Positions 26,022-34,205 of a stretch of DNA of 64,000 nt are shown here, piece after piece; the stretch's first letter is position 1, and every line of letters begins with the position of its first letter. The position numbers were made by a program, and so were the translations under genes. This stretch comes from ZC4RG30 sp963726085. GTDB taxonomy: Bacteria > Pseudomonadota > Gammaproteobacteria > Steroidobacterales > Steroidobacteraceae. The notes below the pieces were generated by a model, which saw only the letters and a list, made by a program, of their open reading frames with translations, did no database searches and was not told where the DNA came from. Location of the stretch: positions 620,001-684,000 of the forward strand of contig CAVSAR010000001.1 of NCBI GenBank assembly GCA_963726085.1, read 5' to 3'.

Positions 26022-26860
26022 GCAGGCCGGCCTGGCGTGGCCACTGCGTCGGGCAGCCGATGCGCTTCCACAATGTAGTGGTCGGCACAGGAGGCCAGCA
26101 TGCCCAGCCGCTGCGCCATGCGCTCAAGACGGGCCAGCGCCCGCAGGCTGCGCGGGGCGCGCTCCAGCCATCCCGCGGCGTAGCTGGGGGGCAGTACAAA
26201 TCCCAGGGGAATGACGCGGCGGATTGCAAACCGGGGCCGCAGCAGCGCCTGCAAGTGCGCGGGCGTGGGGTAGTCAATGGTCAGGCCGCGCCAGCGCACG
26301 CCATCGGAGCGCATACGGCGAAACGCCCGGCGCCAGTCACCCCGCAGCAGGAACCAGGCCCATTCCCAGGGCACGTAGCGGCCCATGACCACCCAGACCA
26401 GGGGCGCGCCAGGCGCGAGCCGGTCAGCAACGCTGTCAATGAGCGAGCGCAGGTCGCGCACGCAGTTGATGGCACCGAAATTCGAAAACAGGCCGTCGAA
26501 TCTCTCGCCTTGGAAAGCGGTGCCGAGGTCCTCCATCGGCACGTGGCGAAACTCGATCCGCTCCGAAAACAGGTGGCCGTCGGCCTTGCCCCGGGCGACC
26601 TCGATCATTTGCCGGGAGGCGTCGATGGCAACGACACTCATGCCGCGGCAGGCAAGGTGCAACGCGTCCTCGCCGGTGCCGCACCCGATTTCCAGAATCC
26701 GATCCGACTCCCGGAATGCCAACTCCAGGCGCGACCAGACCATTTCGCGCAAGGTGCGGCCCACCTGAGTGTGCGTAAACGAGACATCGTAGGCATGGGC
26801 AAGCTGATCGAATCCGCCTCGATTCAGATCTGGTGCTCCGGCAAGGCCTGGGCTGGACAT
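26018..26860 (-). CDS. SAM-dependent methyltransferase, first gene of the reverse operon
   Basis: A 280-residue class I methyltransferase with RILEIGCGTGEDALHLACRG (motif I), VVAIDASRQMIEVAR and FDGLFSNFGAINCV. After about residue 150 it has a longer substrate region than its neighbour, including LPPSYAAGWLERAP. ATG 26860 is preferred because GGAG stands five bases upstream; the frame is open 25 codons further. The operon promoter should therefore lie in 26861-27031, shared with the divergent TonB-like gene. Confidence 0.83.
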   Translation of the reverse strand: MSSPGLAGAPDLNRGGFDQLAHAYDVSFTHTQVGRTLREMVWSRLELAFRESDRILEIGCGTGEDALHLACRGMSVVAIDASRQMIEVARGKADGHLFSERIEFRHVPMEDLGTAFQGERFDGLFSNFGAINCVRDLRSLIDSVADRLAPGAPLVWVVMGRYVPWEWAWFLLRGDWRRAFRRMRSDGVRWRGLTIDYPTPAHLQALLRPRFAIRRVIPLGFVLPPSYAAGWLERAPRSLRALARLERMAQRLGMLASCADHYIVEAHRLPDAVATPGRPA

Positions 26861-27031
26861 GGCTACTCCGCTGACTTTCCCCCAGGACCGATTAGGACGC
26901 GGCCCGGGCAGTCCGTATGTACCCCCCCATCGCAAGGCGGTTCATTGGCTATGTAAGAGCTGCCGGGAATTGCGCCTGAATAGGGTAGCTGAGAGACTCC
27001 GCACCACCGGGAGCAGTGCGAATAGCCCTAG

Positions 27032-28090
27032 ATGAGCACACATGGAGCCAGCCGCCGGGAGCGCGCCCCGATCGCGGCAGTCGTACTGGCAGCCCACCTG
27101 CTCCTTGCCTGGCTGCTAATGACTTGGGTAGCGCCGCACCTGGCCCCCGCTGACCCTGACGCCAGCCAGGCGGCGATATTCGCCAGGATCGTCGAGCAGC
27201 CGCGACCCGAACCCCTGGGAACCCCCGCGCCGGTAAAAGTCACGCTGGTGCCCGTCACGCATCCAAAACTGCCCACACCCGAGCTGCAGCTGATCGAGGT
27301 CGAGACCCTGGACTCACCGACCCCGGGTCCGGATCCTGCGCCCTCATCCGCGCAGTTGGTCACACGACCCGGACCTGCAAATGCCGGTGGCCTGGGCTAC
27401 CCAGCCACCGTGGGTGACCAGGGATTGAGGCTCGTGCGTCGGGTACCACCGATCTATTCCATCGCTTCGATTCAACATGGAGAAGCAGGCGTCGTGCAGA
27501 TGGGTGTGTATGTCGACGAACATGGCCGCGTTGCACGCGTCAGTTTATTGCGCAGCAGCGGCTATGAGAAGTTGGATGGAGCCGCGCTCGAAGCGGTCCG
27601 CAAGTGGAAGTTTGAGCCACTGGTGCATGAGGGGCACGCCCAGAGTGTGTGGGCCCAGGTAAACCTGAGAATGGGCATCTATCAGCACAAGTTCTGCCGC
27701 ATCCGCGATGATCCCGGAGGTGGACCGAGCGGGGAAGTGGTCCACGATGGCCCTGGATCTGCGGGGTATCTGGGCAATGAGGCGGCGTTGCAAAGGCTGA
27801 TCGACGACCTAGGATCGGGTAATCCCGACGCATCTGGGCCACTGCTGGCATTGGTCCGCAAGTGGGGTCAGGTGCAGTCGATTCACTTTGTAAATGACGC
27901 TGGATACCAGGGCTGGGTCATCAGGGAAGTCCTGCCAGCGTACATAGCCAAGCACCCCGACACTGTGCAGGTGCGCTGGGACATGTATGTAGTGCAGCAA
28001 GAGCGACGCACCACGATCTGGGAGGTCGCGATGGACAGCGCAGGGGAAATCTGGTGCGTGCATGTTGGGCCCGCGTCCCAGGCCAATTAG
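27032..28090 (+). CDS. TonB-family energy transducer
   Basis: A 352-residue inner-membrane protein. The N-terminal anchor is AVVLAAHLLLAWLLMTWVA (about residues 16-34), followed by a Pro-rich periplasmic stretch and a TonB C-terminal domain at about 125-220 (VVQMGVYVDEHGRVARVSLL, then AALEAVRKWKFEPL). About 130 further residues after that domain are unusual for TonB and unrecognised. No ExbB, ExbD or TonB-dependent receptor lies nearby. It is divergent from the biosynthetic operon, so it may power uptake or export of that pathway's substrate; this is positional inference only. Confidence 0.8.
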   Translation: MSTHGASRRERAPIAAVVLAAHLLLAWLLMTWVAPHLAPADPDASQAAIFARIVEQPRPEPLGTPAPVKVTLVPVTHPKLPTPELQLIEVETLDSPTPGPDPAPSSAQLVTRPGPANAGGLGYPATVGDQGLRLVRRVPPIYSIASIQHGEAGVVQMGVYVDEHGRVARVSLLRSSGYEKLDGAALEAVRKWKFEPLVHEGHAQSVWAQVNLRMGIYQHKFCRIRDDPGGGPSGEVVHDGPGSAGYLGNEAALQRLIDDLGSGNPDASGPLLALVRKWGQVQSIHFVNDAGYQGWVIREVLPAYIAKHPDTVQVRWDMYVVQQERRTTIWEVAMDSAGEIWCVHVGPASQAN

Positions 28091-28094
28091 CCGG

Positions 28095-29822
28095 TCAGGC
28101 CCTGGCGAACCGCGCCTTTACTTGCTCCATCATTGCCGTGAATCGTGGCTCGTCGCGAATCGGATCCAGGTCAGTGTCCGCCTCGAGCCAGCTCACCATA
28201 CCCGGGGACAGCTTCGACGCAATGCCTTCCAGCGCCTCGAGCGCCAGATTGTTTTCGCCAAGCGAGGACATTGCGCAGGCCAGGTTGTATTGCAGGTTGA
28301 CGGCCTCGGGATCCACAAGCCTGGCCCGCGTTGCCCACTCCCTGGCCCGTTCCTTCTCGCCCAGGTCCGCCAGCATGGCCACGCCCATGCCGATGGCGCG
28401 ACTGTGGCCGGGGTCGCCCATCACGATTTTCTCGATCCGGTCCATGGCGCGAAAGGTGGAGCCTCGCATCCGATCCAGGTCACCCTTGGCCTTGTAGCAC
28501 TGCGAGATGAAGGTCGACGCCGTGAAGTCCGACTCCATGGCAGAAGCGGCGAACTCAAAGTAGGCGATGGCTTCGTCGTAACGGCGCAGACCCAGGCAAC
28601 ACAATCCGGCCATGCGATGCCCCACGTAGGTGGCCGGATCGAGCTTCATGGCCCGCTGGCACGCCGCCAGTCCCTCCGCGAACTTGCCCTTACTGCGAAA
28701 CACGGCACCCATCGCGGCATGCGAGTCGGCAAGATTGGGATCAATGCGCAGCGCAGTGCTGGCCGCACGCTCCCCGTCATCGCCGGAATCACCCTGCCAG
28801 AACATGTTCCACTGCGCCAGCGCCAGCGTGGCCCAGGCCTGCGCGTAGTTGGGATCTATTTCAACGACGCGGCGGCAGATGCGCACCACGATTTCATTGT
28901 TGCGTTCGTTGTCCAGGAGCCAGAACTGTCGGGCCATCAGGTATAGCTTGTACGCCTCGGGGTTGGTCGTGCTGCGCTGCTCGAGCGCCTGCTTTTCGCC
29001 GGGCAGCAGCGTCAGTTTCAGCGCCGTGACAATGGCCTTTGAAATCTCGTCCTGCAGCGCAAAGATATCGTTGAGGTCACGGTCGAAGCGCTCACCCCAC
29101 ACCTGTGCATCATTGGCCGCAGCCACCAGCTGGGCGGTGATCCGCACCCGCGCGCCCGATTTGCGGACGCTGCCGGCAAGGACATAGGCAGCCTTGGTCT
29201 GGCGGGCGATATGGGCCACGTCAGCGGTCGCGCCCTTGAATGAAAAGGCGGTGGCACGCGACACGATGGACAGCGCCGAGACCTTGCCCAGGTCAGTGAT
29301 TATGTCTTCGGTGATGCCGTCGCTGAAGTATTCCTGCTCCGGGTCGCCACTCATGTTGGCGAAGGGCAGCACGCAGATGGACACCGTGGAACGCCTGTCC
29401 CTTGCCGCATCGATCGCCGCCTTGCCGGCCGACAATTTCAGTTTTGCCTCCAGCGCGGCGCACAGGGCCTTGAAAGGGGCGCTTTCCCGGTTGCCTCCCC
29501 AGCTGTCAAGTTCGGTGGTGTGGATGGCCCGCACGTCGATGGGCAGGCGCGCATTGTCAAAACGAACCGGTACCAGTACGCCCCGGTCGGCAGCGTCACG
29601 CGCCTCGCCCTTGACCCAGCGCGATTCCACCGCGACCGGGCTCCATACCACCACCACTGCGCGTGCGCTTTCCAGTTCGGCCCCGATCAGGGCGTCGAAT
29701 TCGTCACCGGGGGTGATTTCCGGATCCCACCAAACCGACCAGCCCTGAGCTTCCAGCGCCGCAACCAGTGGAGCGACGCGCGCTTTGTCAGACCGCGAAT
29801 AGGAAACGAAAATATCTGCCAT
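28095..29822 (-). CDS. TIR domain - TolB-like - TPR protein
   Basis: A 575-residue cytosolic multidomain protein. Residues 1-130 are a TIR domain (MADIFVSYSRSDKARV, GWSVWWDPEI, then ARAVVVVWSP); TIR domains signal by protein contacts or hydrolyse NAD+. Residues about 150-290 match the TolB-like segment normally found behind class III cyclase domains (PFANMSGDPEQEYFSDGITE). The remainder is TPR repeats (EIDPNYAQAWATLALAQWN and later units). ATG 29822 is preferred to a TTG two codons upstream. It is divergent from a tetR gene 51 bp away, which may control it. The catalytic Glu of NADase TIRs could not be assigned with certainty. Confidence 0.85.
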   Translation of the reverse strand: MADIFVSYSRSDKARVAPLVAALEAQGWSVWWDPEITPGDEFDALIGAELESARAVVVVWSPVAVESRWVKGEARDAADRGVLVPVRFDNARLPIDVRAIHTTELDSWGGNRESAPFKALCAALEAKLKLSAGKAAIDAARDRRSTVSICVLPFANMSGDPEQEYFSDGITEDIITDLGKVSALSIVSRATAFSFKGATADVAHIARQTKAAYVLAGSVRKSGARVRITAQLVAAANDAQVWGERFDRDLNDIFALQDEISKAIVTALKLTLLPGEKQALEQRSTTNPEAYKLYLMARQFWLLDNERNNEIVVRICRRVVEIDPNYAQAWATLALAQWNMFWQGDSGDDGERAASTALRIDPNLADSHAAMGAVFRSKGKFAEGLAACQRAMKLDPATYVGHRMAGLCCLGLRRYDEAIAYFEFAASAMESDFTASTFISQCYKAKGDLDRMRGSTFRAMDRIEKIVMGDPGHSRAIGMGVAMLADLGEKERAREWATRARLVDPEAVNLQYNLACAMSSLGENNLALEALEGIASKLSPGMVSWLEADTDLDPIRDEPRFTAMMEQVKARFARA

Positions 29823-29872
29823 TGCCAATGGACCCGCGCTACTGCAGACGCCACGTTAACATAGGGTCCATC

Positions 29873-30496
29873 ATGACCGTCACCCGCAAGCCGCCTGCCA
29901 AACGCACTCCTGGCCGACCACGCTCCGCAGCATCGCGCTCTGCAATACTCAAGGCTGCCTATCAGCTGCTGCGCGAACGTGGCGTCAATGGATTCACGGT
30001 CGAAGGCGTGGCGGCCCGCGCTGGCGCTGGCAAGGCCACGATCTATCGCTGGTGGCACCACAAGGGCACGCTGGCCATCGAGGCATTCCTGGTCGCCGTC
30101 GTGCCGCGACTGGATGCGGCGCGCATCACCGCCTCTGCCATCGCCGACCTGCGCCGCCAGGTCCACGCCACGGCGTCGGTATACCGCGGTCGCGTGGGCC
30201 AGCTACTCAGGGAGCTGGTGGCGCTGGGTCAGGCAGATCCGGAAACCAGCCGCCGCCTGCGTTCGGATTTTGTCGCACCGCGACGGCTTGCCGCGCTGGC
30301 CACCTTGAGGCGTGCCCAGGACATGGGCGAGATCCGCGCCGACGCTGACCTCGAGGTCCTGGTGGAGGCACTGTGGGGCCCGATCTTCCATCGACTACTG
30401 GTCAGCCACATGCAGATCGACCGGCGCTTTATCGACCGGCTGCTGGACCTGGTGCTGGCCAGCGTCACCACGGGACGTCAAGGCTCGGGTTTGTAG
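29873..30496 (+). CDS. TetR/AcrR-family transcriptional regulator
   Basis: A 207-residue repressor-type protein. The N-terminal DNA-binding domain (about 15-65) reads SRSAILKAAYQLLRERGVNG, then VAARAGAGKATIYRWWHHKG. The ligand domain resembles the TetR_C_11 group (GQLLRELVALGQADPETSRR). It starts at ATG 29873, between the divergent TIR-TPR gene and the convergent disrupted gene it overlaps by 19 bp. By position its likely targets are itself and the TIR-TPR gene. The inducer is unknown. Confidence 0.88.
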   Translation: MTVTRKPPAKRTPGRPRSAASRSAILKAAYQLLRERGVNGFTVEGVAARAGAGKATIYRWWHHKGTLAIEAFLVAVVPRLDAARITASAIADLRRQVHATASVYRGRVGQLLRELVALGQADPETSRRLRSDFVAPRRLAALATLRRAQDMGEIRADADLEVLVEALWGPIFHRLLVSHMQIDRRFIDRLLDLVLASVTTGRQGSGL

Positions 30497-31226
30497 TTCT
30501 CGGCGAAGGCCGGATCGCAGTCGTAGGCGTGCACATGGTCGCCCTCGACCCGGTGCCAGGCGATGTAGCGCACGCCCCGGTTCTCGAGCACCTGCGGGTC
30601 TTCATAAACCTGGCTCGCTATCAGTCGCTTGCCGCCATCGGCAAGGCGGAAGCGCTCGGTGACGCGCATGTGGTCACTGTGCTCGAGCCCGTTGTTGGTG
30701 ATGGAGGCGGCCTTCAGGTTGGTCGTGGTGACCACCAGTTGATCGCCTTCCCAATGACCCAGGGAGAAGCCGGTCTTGGTGTGCGGCGCATCCGCCGGTT
30801 GTGCGCGCGCCCATCCAGGAATATCACGCGCGTCATGTCGAAGTATTCCAGGCGCATCACCAGCAACTCGGTGGCCTGAAAGATCTCGATGGGAAATGGT
30901 CCCTGTAGGGCATAGACAATCGACGGGCCCTAGGCGTTGCTGACCGTCATTTCCTGCTTCGGGTCCCACTTGCGGGCAGCCTCCAGTGCCTCGGGTCTGG
31001 GCTTCAGGCCGCCGAAGTCCATGCGACCGAATTCTGCAGCGCCTGAATCCTTCATCACCGCCGCATCGGCAGGAACGTACCGGGCCAGCTGCGGGTCCGG
31101 GGACACCACCTCGCGTACCAGCATCCAGAACCCCGACAGGTCAGGAGGCTTGCCTTTGTCCGCAGCACTTACGGGCAGGGAACCACACAGCCCGAGTAGC
31201 GCAATGGCGAGCGCGGCAGACTTCAT
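30478..31226 (-). pseudogene. Exported protein of unknown function, interrupted by amber codon and frameshift
   Basis: A secreted protein with an N-terminal signal peptide (MKSAALAIALLGLCGSLPVS) and a DLSGFW start typical of a poorly characterised periplasmic family. The frame meets TAG at 30930-30932, where the expected residue is probably Trp (SNA-W-GPSIVYALQGPFPIE). It continues cleanly to LEYFDMTRVIFLDGRA, shifts frame near 30800, and ends with PHTKTGFSLGHWEGDQLVV and VRYIAWHRVEGDHVHAYDCD. Two lesions may mean decay or sequence error. Its ATG overlaps the stop of the DUF6152-type gene, so both belong to one operon. Confidence 0.65.
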
Positions 31227-31626
31227 TTTTGCTCCCCGGCGTCGAGCGGCACGCCAATGACCGTGCCGTCGGCGCGCCGTGCCACGCGCATGCGCAGGTA
31301 TCGCGACCCATCCTGCGCAGGCCAGCCCTCGATGGTGACGACGTCACCGGCCTTGAGCGTGGTGGGGGTCCAGCCGCGCCGCTCGAGTATCGAGGGCGAA
31401 TTGGTCTGCGCCTTCCAGATCAGCTGCGTCCCGGCGGCATCGGTTACCGCAAAGCGGATCACCCCGTGGGAATGCGGAACATGAATTCCTAGACGGTGCC
31501 GGTGACCTTGATCTGCCTGCTGTCGTCGAAGAACACGGCGAAGGAATGATGCGCAGCAGCCGGCATCGCCATGGCCAATATCGCTGCCGATGGCAGCATC
31601 GAAATATGTCTGTGCTGCATCGCCAT
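31223..31626 (-). pseudogene. DUF6152-type exported protein with in-frame amber codon
   Basis: Short periplasmic protein of the DUF6152 type: signal peptide (SMLPSAAILAMAMPAAAHHS), then HHSFAVFFDDSRQIKVTGTV, then TAG at 31489-31491, then EFMFRIPHG..IRFAVTD and GWTPTTLKAGDVVTIEGWPA. The codon at the stop is expected to be Trp (V-W-EF). The sequence on both sides keeps the same frame, so a single TGG to TAG change explains it. ATG 31626 is preceded by a GGGGGC ribosome-binding-like stretch. Function in the family is unknown. Confidence 0.65.
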
Positions 31627-31712
31627 GCCGCCCCCAATTCTCGACTCGCCGTTGGCGGCAAGCCTATACTCGCCCGGCACAAAAGTGCCATCCGTTATTT
31701 GGGGGCGTATCC

Positions 31713-32192
31713 GTGAATCTTCACGCATTCAGCGACTGGCTGTCGTCGACGCCGGTCAGTCAGGCAATCCAGGTCACCTCGTGGGCCATTCCGGGCATCC
31801 AGACCGTGCACCTGCTGGGCATCGCCGCCCTGTTTGGGTCGGCGCTGATGGTGTTCCTGCGCATTGCCGGCCACGGCCTGACTTCCGAGCCATTGCCCGC
31901 AGTGGCCACCCGCTTCATCCATGCAATCTGGTACCTGCTGGTGGTGCTGCTGGTCACCGGCCTGTTGCTGATCACCGCCGAACCAGGCCGCACCATTACC
32001 AACCCGGTGTTCTACGCCAAGATGACGATGCTGGCGATTGCCATCTGCATCACGCTGTGGCTATCCAGGGTGTCGCGTCGCGAGCTGGTGCGCCCCTCCG
32101 GGGTGCATGTTGCGGTGGCCGCGTTCAGCATGGTGCTGTGGATCGGCATCATCTTCGCCGGCCGATTCATCGCCTACGTCGAGTCTTACTGA
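31713..32192 (+). CDS. Small integral membrane protein (DUF6644-like), first of a pair
   Basis: A 159-residue protein with about four transmembrane helices, including TVHLLGIAALFGSALMVFLR, WYLLVVLLVTGLLLI and VAAFSMVLWIGIIFAGRF. It resembles small membrane proteins grouped as DUF6644; the assignment is by pattern memory. The GTG start at 31713 has GGGGG eight bases upstream. It is divergent from the DUF6152-type operon and 13 bp before a paralogous gene. No catalytic motif is visible; a conserved His in TVHLLG recurs in the second copy as SVHVLC. Confidence 0.65.
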   Translation: MNLHAFSDWLSSTPVSQAIQVTSWAIPGIQTVHLLGIAALFGSALMVFLRIAGHGLTSEPLPAVATRFIHAIWYLLVVLLVTGLLLITAEPGRTITNPVFYAKMTMLAIAICITLWLSRVSRRELVRPSGVHVAVAAFSMVLWIGIIFAGRFIAYVESY

Positions 32193-32205
32193 GGGTTGCA
32201 TCAAG

Positions 32206-32682
32206 GTGAGTACATCATTCTTTGAATGGCTGCAGGCAACGCCGCTGGCAGTCATGGTCAGCGAGGACTGGTTCCCGTATGTCGAGTCCGTGCATGTGCT
32301 GTGCATGGCCGTGGTCGCCGGCACCATCCTGATCGTGGACACGCGCCTGATCGGCGCCACCTCGCGCCACCTTCGCTTTTCGTATATTTCCGACCGCCTG
32401 CTGCCCTGGACCTGGGGCGCGTTCATCTGCTCGGCCATCACCGGCGGGCTGATGTTCTCGGCCAATGCCACCAGCTACATCCACAACACGCCGTTCCTGG
32501 TGAAGATGTGCCTGCTGGTGCTGGCGGGCATCAACATGCTTTATTTCCAGCTGGTGACCTTTCGCACGGTGGGCAGCTGGGACGCCGGCCGGCCGTCGCA
32601 GGCCGCGCGCCTGGCAGGCCTGACCTCGATTACGCTATGGATTGGCGTGATTGGGTTCGCGCGCTGGACCGGTTTTGTCTGA
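32206..32682 (+). CDS. Small integral membrane protein (DUF6644-like), second of a pair
   Basis: A 158-residue paralogue of the preceding gene, again with about four helices (SVHVLCMAVVAGTILIVDTR, WTWGAFICSAITGGLMF, VKMCLLVLAGINMLYFQLV, LAGLTSITLWIGVIGFARW). The GTG at 32206 follows AAGG. The pair is probably co-transcribed and the products may work as a heteromer. Its 3' end overlaps a convergent lipoprotein gene by 48 bp. Function unknown. Confidence 0.65.
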   Translation: MSTSFFEWLQATPLAVMVSEDWFPYVESVHVLCMAVVAGTILIVDTRLIGATSRHLRFSYISDRLLPWTWGAFICSAITGGLMFSANATSYIHNTPFLVKMCLLVLAGINMLYFQLVTFRTVGSWDAGRPSQAARLAGLTSITLWIGVIGFARWTGFV

Positions 32683-33159
32683 CAGGATCGGAATGATGTA
32701 GGTGGCTTCCGGGCCACCCTCTTCGCCAGCAATCTTCAAATGCACCTTCAGCTCTGAAAGTCCGGCCACCTGCGGCGTCAGCGCCAGGGTCTGGCTGACT
32801 TCCTCACCGGAGTGCGGCAAGGATACGGACGCCACTTCAGCGCCGGGTTGCAACCGGATCTGGTCGCCTTCGTACTTCACGTCCACAGTCACCGCACCGG
32901 ATATGTAACTGCTGTAATCCAGCCGCAGCTGGCCTTCCTGCCCGACCACCATTGGCTTTTCCAGCAGGAACCGCAGCTTGATGGCCGCGTCACCGTTTCC
33001 CTCGCGCACCGCAGCAACCGTATTGGTTGGGGCGGCCACAGCCGCGCCCGGAGTCGCGGCGGCCCCCGCGGCCGGCGCTGGGGCCACCTGGGACTCGCGG
33101 CTGCAGGCCAGCAGCCCCAGCAGGCAGGCAGCAGAAACCAGGATTCGGGTATTCGCCAT
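32635..33159 (-). CDS. Small lipoprotein with beta-rich domain, function unknown
   Basis: A 174-residue exported protein. The signal sequence ends in a lipobox (VSAACLLGLLACS), followed by an Ala/Pro-rich linker and a beta-strand-rich domain (IKLRFLLEKPMVVGQEGQLR, then VSLPHSGEEVSQTLAL). ATG 33159 starts directly at the signal peptide; the open frame upstream lies inside srkA and is ignored. It follows srkA by 2 bp on the same strand, so they may be co-transcribed. No family name can be given. Confidence 0.65.
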   Translation of the reverse strand: MANTRILVSAACLLGLLACSRESQVAPAPAAGAAATPGAAVAAPTNTVAAVREGNGDAAIKLRFLLEKPMVVGQEGQLRLDYSSYISGAVTVDVKYEGDQIRLQPGAEVASVSLPHSGEEVSQTLALTPQVAGLSELKVHLKIAGEEGGPEATYIIPILSDKTGPAREPNHANP

Positions 33160-33161
33160 AT

Positions 33162-34205
33162 TCAACCCCCAGCAATACGCAGCAGCGGAGGATCTTCCAC
33201 TGCCTCGAGCTGTTCCTGCAACTCGGCGATATGACGCTCCCAGTATCGCGCCTCGGCGAACCAGGGAAACGCCTTGGGAAACGCCGGGTCGGGCCAGCGT
33301 GCGGCCAGCCAGGCCGCGTGATTGAGCATGCGCACGGCACGCAATGGCTCGACCAACGGCAACTCGGACAGATCGAATTGCGCGAACTGCTGGTATCCGT
33401 CCAGCAACTGGGTCCATTCAAGCTGGCGCTGCGCGGCACTACCCGAACACATCATCCACAGGTCCTGTACCGCTGGGCCAGTCAGGCAATCGTCCAGGTC
33501 GACGAATACCGGCCCATGCGAGTTCCACAGCACATTGCCAAGGTGACAGTCCCCATGCAGGCGCAGTCCTCGCGTCGGGCCGGCGGCTTCCCAGCTCGAC
33601 GCCACGGCGGCAACCAGGCGCTCTGAAACCGCTGCGTAGTTGCCGACCAGTATGTCGGGGACGATTTCCATGCGCAGCACCTCACGCCTGGCACGGGCCC
33701 CGTACTCCCAGTCCGCGACCCGCCCGCGGGTCTGAAATGGCTGCCGACGGCCGATGGCATGCAGGCGGCCCAGGGAGCGGCCCAGCATGAGGCGATGCTC
33801 GGTGGCATCCAGTTCCGGAGCCGATCCGCGCCAGCATTGGAATACCGAGTAGCGAAATCCCTCAATCCGGTGCAGCGACTCGCCATCATCGGACCACGGT
33901 GCGGCCACCTGCAGCTCGGCGGCGACCAGCTCGGCAGCGAAGGAGTGTTCCTCGCGGATCTGTGCATCGTTCCACCTGCCTGGGCGATAGAACTTGATGA
34001 CCACCGCATCGGTCATCACGTGGGGGGGCGCAGCTGCATCCGGCAGCGGTTCCACACCCACCCGATAAACGCGGTTTTCGTAACTGTTAAGGGCCATCAG
34101 GCGCCCGTCTGGTGCCAGCCCCACGGCCTCCACTGCCGCGAGCACCAGCTCCGGCCCGAGCCCCGCGAACGGGGTCACAGCCGCTTCAGGGCGCACGGGT
34201 ATCAT
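33162..34205 (-). CDS. srkA: Stress response serine/threonine kinase SrkA (YihE/RdoA)
   Basis: A 347-residue aminoglycoside-phosphotransferase-fold Ser/Thr kinase that in Enterobacteria protects stressed cells and acts with the Cpx pathway. Key residues are visible: VVIKFYRPGRW (nucleotide-binding Lys), LRLHGDCHLGNVLW (catalytic loop) and VFVDLDDCLTGP (metal-binding DxD). It begins ALNSYENRVYRVG, a characteristic family start. Its ATG (34205-34203) overlaps the divergent galE upstream ATG. A lipoprotein gene follows at 2 bp. Confidence 0.92.
   Translation of the reverse strand: MIPVRPEAAVTPFAGLGPELVLAAVEAVGLAPDGRLMALNSYENRVYRVGVEPLPDAAAPPHVMTDAVVIKFYRPGRWNDAQIREEHSFAAELVAAELQVAAPWSDDGESLHRIEGFRYSVFQCWRGSAPELDATEHRLMLGRSLGRLHAIGRRQPFQTRGRVADWEYGARARREVLRMEIVPDILVGNYAAVSERLVAAVASSWEAAGPTRGLRLHGDCHLGNVLWNSHGPVFVDLDDCLTGPAVQDLWMMCSGSAAQRQLEWTQLLDGYQQFAQFDLSELPLVEPLRAVRMLNHAAWLAARWPDPAFPKAFPWFAEARYWERHIAELQEQLEAVEDPPLLRIAGG

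Noticed and set aside
30930..31491. Amber (TAG) recoding to an amino acid
   Set aside because: TAG is the normal stop of several intact genes in the window, including tonB and tetR, so reassignment is not supported.
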